Origin: SLFT01 sp964493075
GTDB taxonomy: Bacteria; Hydrogenedentota; Hydrogenedentia; Hydrogenedentales; CAITNO01
DNA: 8,818 nucleotides
NCBI GenBank assembly: GCA_964493075.1
Contig: CAZBNU010000177.1
Location: forward strand, 1 to 8,818
Reading direction: 5' to 3'
Numbering within the stretch: position 1 is the stretch's first letter; the number at the start of each line of letters is the position of its first letter. This document shows, piece by piece, positions 1 to 6,635 of this stretch. Both the position numbers and the translations under genes were made by a program. The notes under the pieces were generated by a model that saw only the letters and a list, made by a program, of their open reading frames with translations, made no database searches and was not told the DNA's origin.

Positions 1-3000
1 ACACGAAAGCCTACATCGTGTACCGCTTGTGATGCCTCGTAATGCAGCCGGAATGCGGAACGGCCGCGGCGCGGTGTGTCGAGCCAGGAGCCTCCGCGGA
101 CTACCTTGCGGTTGCCTGTAAGGGTGTTCCCGTCGGCAGAATAATGGGAAGCCGTCCATTCCGCCACGTTACCATGCATATCGTATAGTCCCCACGGATT
201 CGGCGCGAAAGAACCGGCAGGCGCCGCCACCCGCCAGGTGTCGTCGAAACGGGTATCGGCAGGACGCCAGGCAGGGTGCGCCGTAGGCACATGGGGATAG
301 TACACGGTGTAGTGCGTGGCATCGGAGAAATTGGCGTAGGTACTGAAATCGCTGTCCAGCGAACCGTACCAGAACGAACTGACGCTCCCCGCACGACAGG
401 CGTATTCCCATTGTGCCTCCGTGGGCAGCGAGAAGCGTAGTCCGGTCTTTTCGGAAAGCCAGTTGCAGAAGGCCATTGCCTGTGTCCACGACACGCGCAC
501 CACTGGCTGTTCGGGACGATTCAGGGTGAAGCCCCGTTCATCATCGCCGAACTGGTACTCCTCGCCCGTCTCGAGGCCGCTGTCATGATTAGGATCGAAA
601 CAGCGGTATTGGGCATTGGTGATTTCAAAACGCCCCATCAAAAAGGACGCATCCACGCTTGTGGGTGTTGCCGGACGCTCATTGGGATACCCCGTGTCCG
701 AACCCATGATAAACTGTCCGGGTTCAATGCGCACCAAATCAAGGGATACGCCCGGCGCAATTTCGATGGCGGTCACGGGTAGATTGTCGGGAACGTCAAC
801 GGTTTCCGGAGCACTACCTTCTTCAAAAGTCAAGGCATGGAATCCTTCCTCTGGCATGGGGACTTCCGCTGCTTCCATCACTGCCGCGACTGAAATGGCG
901 TCCGGTTCTTCGTCAATACCGGCATAGCGGCGGTGCAGTTCCCTTCGACGCTCTGCGCCATGAAGCGCTGCCGCGTGTTTTGTCGGGTCTGATGCCACCA
1001 CCTCCTGCCAACTGCCGTGGAACGGCGCATTCAAATCAATCCAGGTGATCAGGCGGTCCCACGCCTCTGTGCTCAACGTGACTCCGTAGTGATCATCCCG
1101 CAGTATCTGGATGAGCATGCTGGTATCCGCATGGAAATCCCGAGGCCGCAACAGATGCGCGTCGCTTTCCAGCGTGGGCGTATGCACCCAGCGACGCAGT
1201 TCCATGTACGATGGCGAGAAGTGCAATTGAAATGCGGCGGGAACACGTTCGGCGGGACGTGCCGTCAGGTCGAAGGTTGCAGTGCCGTCCGCAAGCGGCT
1301 TGCCATGATGACAACCGACGCAATAGGCATCCAGCACAGGCTGCACTTCGCGTTCAAAAGAGAAGCCCCGTGCCGGGCCGTACCATTCTTGGATGGGGGA
1401 CGGTTCGCGACGAAATGCAAGGCGAGCACTATCGAAAGGCCCGTTCTCGTTTTGCGGTTCGTGACAGCCGACGCAGGACAGGGTTTCCCCCGGCGCTGCG
1501 GTCATCCAACTGCGCATAAGCGCCACGGCTTTGCCCTCCGCGTCCAGCGGCTGCACAGCAACAGGCGTACAGGCGGGAACAGTGAAATAAGCGGAACCGT
1601 CCGACTCCACAGGCACGGTGCCAAGGATGCGCTTCACATCCCACGGGCCATCCAGACCGACGCGGTCAGGTTCCGCGCCAAACCCGTGATAGGTGAAGTT
1701 GTAACCCACCAGCCGCAGCGCCTTGACGGTGCCCCGGGGCACGTCTGCCAATCCAGGCCCGCGATACACATCCGCCAGCATCACGGCAGCCTCCTTGGAA
1801 TCCGGGTCGGTTCGGTCGGGCACCACCGGCTGCCGTTCTGTCTTCCGCCACGGGACAGGCTCCATGAACGCCCAGCCGGGTTCCTCGTGAATTAGCACAA
1901 AATTATCAAAAATGTCCACAAGATAAATACCCCAAAGGCCGGTGCTGGAGGGTTTGCAGGAAACGAGAAAATACTTTTCACTGAGTGGCCAGGGATGAAG
2001 GAACCGTGGCCAGGTCGCGGCAATCAATCCATCCAGAATGACAGGCGCGACCTTTTCGCCGTAGCCGGGGATGCGCTGGACAACGCCGGAAGCTTCGTGT
2101 CTGCCGAGGGCGGGGTCAAGAATGACGAGTTCGCCCTGGCGCGGCGGGTCATGATGGCCGCCCACAATCGTCACCACTTTTGTGGGATGGCCGGGAATGG
2201 GCCTTGCATAAAACATGGACGTGGGCCAAAAGGAATTGCTGCCATAATATTCCATCTGTGCGCTGCCATCGGGATTGGCTTGGAAAAGAATCCGCATGAA
2301 CGCATGGGCAATATCCGCATACTCCCAGCGCTGGTAGAGGATGCGCCCGTCATGCAGCACCGTGGGACACCAGTTATGATCCTGATCATTGGTCAGACGT
2401 CGTATGCAGCCCCCACGGTCGCGCAGGTACAGGTTCGCAACCTTGGAACGTCCGCCCAGGCACGGCACACCAATGAACGGCGCCGTGGATGTAAACACAA
2501 TCCGGTCATCCGGCAGGTAACAGGCATCATAGTTATGCACATCAAGGTCTTCTATCAATGGCAGCAAAGTCAGCGTTCCATCCATCAGATTCAATTCGGC
2601 TATGCCCCAGCGTCCCTGTTCATCGGGCACGGACAGCAGCATCTTTTCGGCATCATAGTGCATATCCAAATCGCCAATGAACCGGTCGCCTGTAGGGGTG
2701 AACAGGGTTTCAACGCTGCCGTCCGGCGCAACTGGCGACAGTGTAACCAGTGTGTTGCTGTAGCCAGTCGGTTCCAGATCGTCGTTGCCGTGGTAGTTCA
2801 TGGGCAGGCCGAGTTTATCGGCACTACGCCGGATCATGAGCAACTTGTCGAAGTCGAGGATCGGGTTCGCCAGCAGCGCCTCACGCTGCAATGCTTCGAA
2901 TTTCGCGATGACAACAGCAAATGATGATTCTTTGGGAATGGCATCGTGTTCCTGTTGAAGTGCATCCAACTGCTGAAGATAATCGGCGCCATTAGGATAG

Positions 3001-3869
3001 CTTTCCGGAAACTCCCGTGCGAGGTCTTCAATCGCCATGCGCAGTCCACGCCAGCGGGAATCTGCGATGCCCGGTTCTTCGGGAGTTGCTAATGCAGGAA
3101 ACTTGGTGCGTATCACAATAGGCTGCCACTGTTGCGGATCATCCAGATAGGCAAGCAGGTTGGCAGTCAATTGGAGTAGATTTTCACGATGCGGATTCTG
3201 CAGATCGGCGTAATCAGGCCAGTGCCAGCCGAACACAATCAAGCGTCCAGCACCCAGTGCGTACTCCACCAATGGCCGTTCCACACCTGCCGGGGTATTG
3301 CCCAACACCATGCCCCTTTCAGGACCACCCCAGTAGAAATCCGCCACAGCACGACACCCGCCGCCACTGAGCCAAATGAGGCCATCCGCCTGCTGCAATC
3401 CCTTAAAAACAGGATGGCGTGTTTCTACGGGCACCAATGCGGCAGGATCACGGTACTGTTCGAGTTCATGGCGCTGTGCGCGAATGGTAGGCTCAAGCCC
3501 AAGCACGTCAACAATAGCAAGAGCGCCCCCGGAACACAGCAGCCCGCCGCCGTTTTCCGCAAAGCGCCGTATCGCCACAAGACATGCCCCGCTGTAAATC
3601 GTGGTGTAGGCAATGGCATCCCCCTGGTGATACCACACGACATCGAAAGCATTGAGATCGCAAGGAGAACCCGTAGTATCCACAAAACCGGCCTCTCCGG
3701 GAAAGAGCAATGTGGCGTTACCCAGTGTGCTTGCCACTTCCCACGCGCCACGGTCATGCTTCCCCATTTCGTCCATAGACTTCTCTGACGACAAAAAAGC
3801 AAGGGTCATGGCCTGACTTGTAATTGCCACACCAAGAATCATTGACATGAGAACGAACATCGTTCTCAT
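1..3869 (-). CDS. Secreted multidomain protein: ThuA-like, HzsA-like propeller, two CXXCH motifs, SUMF1/FGE-like domain (3' end cut by window)
   Basis: The frame is open from ATG 3869-3867 to the window edge (1289 codons plus 2 bases) and ends in the family's terminal GFRV motif, so only a few codons are missing. Residues 1-20 are a signal peptide (MRTMFVLMSMILGVAITSQA). Residues 50-240 resemble a ThuA/amidotransferase-like domain (ENGGGLLCSGG; FGWHWPDYAD near 215). Residues 245-350 look helical. Residues 360-780 match the hydrazine synthase alpha middle-domain family (GRILYQRWEYAD near 515, ARPIPGHPTKVV, VGGHHDPP, ILGTVPVESDGSAYF). CVGCH occurs at 799-803 and 850-854, implying covalent c-type haem in the periplasm, and ITWIDLNAPFHG (near 943) closes this module. 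Residues 1035 to the end are a SUMF1/FGE-sulfatase domain (LPTEAQWEYACRAGS, NPWGLYDMHGNVAEWT, RGGSWL). It lacks the two FGE active-site cysteines. The start has no clear Shine-Dalgarno and lies in a hairpin. The domain calls are firm. The function is unknown, and true hydrazine synthesis is very unlikely. Confidence 0.93.
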   Translation of the reverse strand, partial: MRTMFVLMSMILGVAITSQAMTLAFLSSEKSMDEMGKHDRGAWEVASTLGNATLLFPGEAGFVDTTGSPCDLNAFDVVWYHQGDAIAYTTIYSGACLVAIRRFAENGGGLLCSGGALAIVDVLGLEPTIRAQRHELEQYRDPAALVPVETRHPVFKGLQQADGLIWLSGGGCRAVADFYWGGPERGMVLGNTPAGVERPLVEYALGAGRLIVFGWHWPDYADLQNPHRENLLQLTANLLAYLDDPQQWQPIVIRTKFPALATPEEPGIADSRWRGLRMAIEDLAREFPESYPNGADYLQQLDALQQEHDAIPKESSFAVVIAKFEALQREALLANPILDFDKLLMIRRSADKLGLPMNYHGNDDLEPTGYSNTLVTLSPVAPDGSVETLFTPTGDRFIGDLDMHYDAEKMLLSVPDEQGRWGIAELNLMDGTLTLLPLIEDLDVHNYDACYLPDDRIVFTSTAPFIGVPCLGGRSKVANLYLRDRGGCIRRLTNDQDHNWCPTVLHDGRILYQRWEYADIAHAFMRILFQANPDGSAQMEYYGSNSFWPTSMFYARPIPGHPTKVVTIVGGHHDPPRQGELVILDPALGRHEASGVVQRIPGYGEKVAPVILDGLIAATWPRFLHPWPLSEKYFLVSCKPSSTGLWGIYLVDIFDNFVLIHEEPGWAFMEPVPWRKTERQPVVPDRTDPDSKEAAVMLADVYRGPGLADVPRGTVKALRLVGYNFTYHGFGAEPDRVGLDGPWDVKRILGTVPVESDGSAYFTVPACTPVAVQPLDAEGKAVALMRSWMTAAPGETLSCVGCHEPQNENGPFDSARLAFRREPSPIQEWYGPARGFSFEREVQPVLDAYCVGCHHGKPLADGTATFDLTARPAERVPAAFQLHFSPSYMELRRWVHTPTLESDAHLLRPRDFHADTSMLIQILRDDHYGVTLSTEAWDRLITWIDLNAPFHGSWQEVVASDPTKHAAALHGAERRRELHRRYAGIDEEPDAISVAAVMEAAEVPMPEEGFHALTFEEGSAPETVDVPDNLPVTAIEIAPGVSLDLVRIEPGQFIMGSDTGYPNERPATPTSVDASFLMGRFEITNAQYRCFDPNHDSGLETGEEYQFGDDERGFTLNRPEQPVVRVSWTQAMAFCNWLSEKTGLRFSLPTEAQWEYACRAGSVSSFWYGSLDSDFSTYANFSDATHYTVYYPHVPTAHPAWRPADTRFDDTWRVAAPAGSFAPNPWGLYDMHGNVAEWTASHYSADGNTLTGNRKVVRGGSWLDTPRRGRSAFRLHYEASQAVHDVGFR
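3847..3869 (-). promoter_or_regulatory. Perfect 10-bp inverted repeat covering the start codon of the large minus-strand gene
   Basis: On the minus strand the arms ATGAGAACGA and TCGTTCTCAT are exact reverse complements separated by TGT. The first three bases of the hairpin are the predicted start codon of the large gene, so in mRNA the AUG would be paired in the stem. It could act as translational control of that gene, or as a DNA dyad bound by a regulator in the divergent intergenic region. The structure is seen directly, but its role is inferred. If translation instead began at a downstream ATG (codon 8 or 10), the hairpin would be leader sequence, although that would remove part of the signal peptide. 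Confidence 0.55.
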
Positions 3870-4000
3870 ACTGTAGAATGAATAAAAGGACATAAATAAG
3901 CCCTGTGTATGTTTGCCAAATTGCAATGCCTGAAACTGCTGATTCAGTATGATATATGCGGGACAGGGGAATCAAACCGGAACCGATGACGCGATCTTTC

Positions 4001-4071
4001 GTAGGCGTACCTTCCCAGGTGCGCCCGGGGTTTGTTTGCATATCTTGGCGCACCTGGGAAGGTACGCCTAC
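4001..4071. repeat. REPIN-like element: two inverted 25-base REP-type hairpins with GTAG/CTAC ends
   Basis: The arms at 4001-4025 and 4047-4071 are perfect 25-base reverse complements around a 21-base spacer. Each arm is itself an imperfect hairpin. After the terminal GTAG, GCGTACCT and AGGTGCGC form an 8-bp stem with one mismatch (T opposite G) around a TCCC loop. A GTAG tetranucleotide, a short imperfect palindrome and an inverted partner are the hallmarks of REP sequences and REPINs mobilised by RAYT (TnpA-REP, Y1/IS200-like) transposases. Alternatives are a MITE-like element or a bidirectional terminator, but there is no T-tract after the second arm and no gene ends here. No RAYT gene is present in the window. 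Confidence 0.72.
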
Positions 4072-4143
4072 AAGACATCTTATAAATTTCTGTTGCAACG
4101 TCAATTCTCCAACGGGTACACTCTACCCAAAGGAACAACAGCA

Positions 4144-4148
4144 AAGGA
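4144..4148 (+). promoter_or_regulatory. Ribosome binding site deciding the GH95 start
   Basis: AAGGA lies 8 bases before ATG 4157 and favours this start over the upstream in-frame ATG at 3956, whose extra 67 codons run through the REPIN and do not resemble a signal peptide or any GH95 sequence. Confidence 0.6.
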
Positions 4149-4156
4149 AACGAATC

Positions 4157-6583
4157 ATGGGTCTGATAACGATTGCAGGAATTGTGGTATTATTGGGTGC
4201 GACTGAAAGCGCACAGGGAAAAGAAATGGAACTCTGGTACGCGACGCCTGCCCCGGGATGGATTCAGGCATTGCCGCTGGGCAATGGCGCTCTTGGCGCG
4301 ATGGTGTTCGGCGGTGTGGATGAAGAGCGCATCACTTTGAACGAGGACAGCCTCTGGTCGGGCTTCGCGCAGGATGCGGATAATCCGGATGCGCTCGCTG
4401 CCTTGCCCGAAATCCGCCGTCTGCTTTTCGAGGGCAAGGTGGAAGAGGCGGACAAACTCGCGAACGCACGCCTGGTGTGCAAGGGCGCGGGTTCCGGACA
4501 AGGAAATGGCGCCTATGATCCTTATGGTTCCTACCAGACGCTGGGCGACTTGCGTTTTGCCTTCGCATCGCTGGAAGAACCTTCGGACTATAGCCGCTCC
4601 CTCAATTTGGCAACGGGCATCGCCAGTGTTTCTTATCGGGTTGGGGACACGCTGTATGAACGCGAACACTTCGTCAGTGCACCGGACGGGGTGCTTGTTG
4701 TCCGTCTCACTGCTTTCGGTCCGGGCACATTGGACTTCACGGTACGCCTTGATCGTGACCCAAAAAGTGGCAGCGACCCCTGGAAGAATAACAGCAAACT
4801 GCAAGCGGCCGCCTCCACAAAAGAAACCATCACGCCCATTGTCGCTGGCTCCAATGGAGAAGGCCGATTGTTGTTGCAGGGACAGGCAACACCTGAGAAG
4901 GGATTGTCCTTTGCCGCCGAGATTACAGCAACACAGGAAGAGGGCGCATTGAAGACCCTGCCCAACGCGCTGGAAATCAGCGGCGCAAAAACAGTAACGC
5001 TGATTTTGAGTGCCGCTACCACCTACCGCCATGCAGAACCAACTGCTGTGTGTGCAAACGTAGTAACTGCCGCCCTAGGTAAACCCTATGATGAATTGAA
5101 GAACGCCCATGTGGCGGAACATGGCGCATATATGAACCGGGTTAGCCTTAACTTTGACGGTCCGATCCGGTATGGCCGTCCGACGGATGAACGCCTTGCC
5201 GCAGTGGCCGAAGGAAAATCCGATCCTGGCCTTGCAGCGTTGTACTTCCAGTATGGCCGCTACCTGCTCCTGGCGAGTTCCCGGCCCGGCACGCTGCCCG
5301 CCAATCTGCAGGGTATCTGGTGCGACCATATTCAGGCGCCGTGGAATGCCGACTATCATCACAACATCAACGACCAGATGAACTACTGGCCGGCGGAGGT
5401 GGGCAACCTGCATGAGTGCCACAAGCCGTTCCTGGAATTCATTGCATCCCTGCAGGAGCCTGGCAGCAAAACGGCGCAGGTGCATTACGGCGCACGAGGC
5501 TGGGTCGTCCATACCATCTCGAATATCTGGGGGTTCACGTCTCCCGGAGAGCATCCCGGCTGGGGCGCATTCAGCGCGGCAAGCGGCTGGTTGTGCCGAC
5601 ACCTGTGGGAACACTACGCTTTCTATCCTGACCGCGACTATCTCGCGTGGGCCTATCCCATCATGAAGGAATCGGCGCTGTTCTACCTGGACTTCCTGAT
5701 TGAGGATCCGAAAACAGGCGCACTGATCACCGGTCCGTCGAACAGTCCTGAAAACAATTATCGCACGGCGGACGGCCAGGTGGCGCGGGTGTGTCTTGCC
5801 CCTGCTATGGATACGCAGATTATCCGCGACCTGTTCGGCAACTGCATCAAGGCAAGCGAAATCCTGGAAACGGACGAGTCCTTCCGCGAGCAACTGATAG
5901 CGACAAGCGCACGACTTGCGCCCAACAAAATCGGCAAGCATGGGCAATTACAGGAATGGCTGCTGGAGGATTACGACGAACCGGAACCGGGACATCGCCA
6001 CATGTCGCACCTGTACGCGCTGCATCCGGGCGATGATATCACACCGGAAAACACACCCGAACTGGCAGCAGCCGCAGTAAAGACGCTGGAACGGCGCAGG
6101 CAGCATGGCGGCGGCCATACGGGATGGAGCCGTGCCTGGATGATCAACTTCTACGCACGGCTTTATGACGGCAATACCGCCCACGAAAACCTGTGCGCGC
6201 TACTCAAGAAATCCACCATGCCGAATATGTTTGATGACCATCCGCCCTTCCAGATTGACGGCAACTTCGGCGGCGCTGCGGGCATTGCAGAGATGCTGCT
6301 CCAGAGCCACACAGGGAACCTCCATCTGCTGCCAGCACTGCCCGACGCCTGGCCGACCGGAAGCGTGACGGGCCTACGCGCCCGAGGCGGCTTTGAAGTG
6401 GACATTCATTGGAAAGACGGAAAACTGACCGAAGCTATTATCCGCTCTGATTTCGGACAACCCTGTATCGTCCATACTGCCTACCCTGTTGATATATACC
6501 AAGGTGAAACACTGCTTGCGAAAAACGACGCAACCTTTGAAACCAAGGCTGGCGAGATGTATCAGGTAAAGCCGTTACAATAA
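4157..6583 (+). CDS. GH95 family alpha-L-fucosidase, secreted
   Basis: This is a glycoside hydrolase family 95 enzyme of 808 residues, the usual family length, expected to remove terminal alpha-L-fucose (typically alpha-1,2) by an inverting mechanism. Residues 1-21 form a short hydrophobic signal-like segment without a basic n-region. The N-terminal beta domain begins with the family signature LWYATPAPGWIQALPLGNG (26-44) and LNEDSLWSG (61-69). The (alpha/alpha)6 barrel contains HHNINDQMNYWPAE (401-414), GPSNSPEN (526-533), HRHMSHLYALHPG (613-625), GHTGWSRAWMINFYARLYDG (653-672) and QIDGNFGGAAGIAEML (699-714). By alignment of these motifs with Bifidobacterium AfcA, the general acid is E532, the water-activating asparagines are N403 and N405, and the assisting acid is D701; all are present. 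H401 occupies the position I recall as histidine in fucosidases and threonine in the L-galactosidase branch, so fucose is favoured. The gene ends in tandem stops (TAATAA) and is divergent from the multidomain gene. Confidence 0.95.
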   Translation: MGLITIAGIVVLLGATESAQGKEMELWYATPAPGWIQALPLGNGALGAMVFGGVDEERITLNEDSLWSGFAQDADNPDALAALPEIRRLLFEGKVEEADKLANARLVCKGAGSGQGNGAYDPYGSYQTLGDLRFAFASLEEPSDYSRSLNLATGIASVSYRVGDTLYEREHFVSAPDGVLVVRLTAFGPGTLDFTVRLDRDPKSGSDPWKNNSKLQAAASTKETITPIVAGSNGEGRLLLQGQATPEKGLSFAAEITATQEEGALKTLPNALEISGAKTVTLILSAATTYRHAEPTAVCANVVTAALGKPYDELKNAHVAEHGAYMNRVSLNFDGPIRYGRPTDERLAAVAEGKSDPGLAALYFQYGRYLLLASSRPGTLPANLQGIWCDHIQAPWNADYHHNINDQMNYWPAEVGNLHECHKPFLEFIASLQEPGSKTAQVHYGARGWVVHTISNIWGFTSPGEHPGWGAFSAASGWLCRHLWEHYAFYPDRDYLAWAYPIMKESALFYLDFLIEDPKTGALITGPSNSPENNYRTADGQVARVCLAPAMDTQIIRDLFGNCIKASEILETDESFREQLIATSARLAPNKIGKHGQLQEWLLEDYDEPEPGHRHMSHLYALHPGDDITPENTPELAAAAVKTLERRRQHGGGHTGWSRAWMINFYARLYDGNTAHENLCALLKKSTMPNMFDDHPPFQIDGNFGGAAGIAEMLLQSHTGNLHLLPALPDAWPTGSVTGLRARGGFEVDIHWKDGKLTEAIIRSDFGQPCIVHTAYPVDIYQGETLLAKNDATFETKAGEMYQVKPLQ

Positions 6584-6622
6584 TAAGTACGGTGTCGCAA
6601 AAAAGAGGGTATCTCCAAGAAT

Positions 6623-6628
6623 AGGAGG
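6623..6628 (+). promoter_or_regulatory. Strong Shine-Dalgarno of the repeat-protein gene
   Basis: AGGAGG with a 7-base gap to ATG 6636 is a consensus ribosome binding site and fixes the start. It is far stronger than the site before the GH95 gene or the absent one before the large minus-strand gene. Confidence 0.8.
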
Positions 6629-6635
6629 ACTGAAA

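Larger units (their letters stand above)
3870..4156. other. Divergent intergenic region between the multidomain protein and the GH95 fucosidase
   Basis: This 287-base region separates two divergently transcribed genes and should hold both promoters. No match to a sigma-70 promoter is convincing. TTGGCA on the minus strand (upstream of TTATTTATG) is a fair -35 without a good -10. On the plus strand TATGAT (3948-3953) and TATAAA (4081-4086) are isolated -10-like hexamers. TTGCAA (4093-4098) with TACACT (4117-4122) is a weak pair with an 18-base gap. A small stem, GGGTA/TACCC at 4114-4128, precedes the GH95 ribosome binding site. The centre is occupied by a REPIN-like element (listed separately). 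The plus-strand reading frame of the GH95 gene stays open back to 3956, but translation through the repeat is not credible. Confidence 0.6.

Noticed and set aside
1017..2924. Long plus-strand frames at 1017-1895 and 1995-2924
   Set aside because: They are antisense to the uninterrupted minus-strand coding frame, which carries recognisable domains throughout; they reflect its GC-rich codon pattern and show no family motifs.
3955..3990. tRNA T-arm-like string on the minus strand (GGTTCCGGTTTGATTCCCC)
   Set aside because: The T-stem does not pair (TTCCG against TCCCC) and no anticodon arm or acceptor partner is present; it is not a tRNA or a clear attachment-site fragment.
4001..4080. Rho-independent terminator interpretation of the long inverted repeat
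   Set aside because: No gene ends here (the flanking genes diverge), no U-tract follows the stem, and the two-level palindrome with GTAG ends fits a REPIN better.
3956..4156. In-frame N-terminal extension of the GH95 gene starting at ATG 3956
   Set aside because: The 67 extra codons run through both arms of the REPIN-like repeat, do not look like a signal peptide, and have no ribosome binding site, whereas ATG 4157 has one and opens a hydrophobic leader.
4190..5947. Long minus-strand frames at 4190-5032 and 5075-5947
   Set aside because: They are antisense to the GH95 gene, whose plus-strand motifs and catalytic residues are unambiguous.
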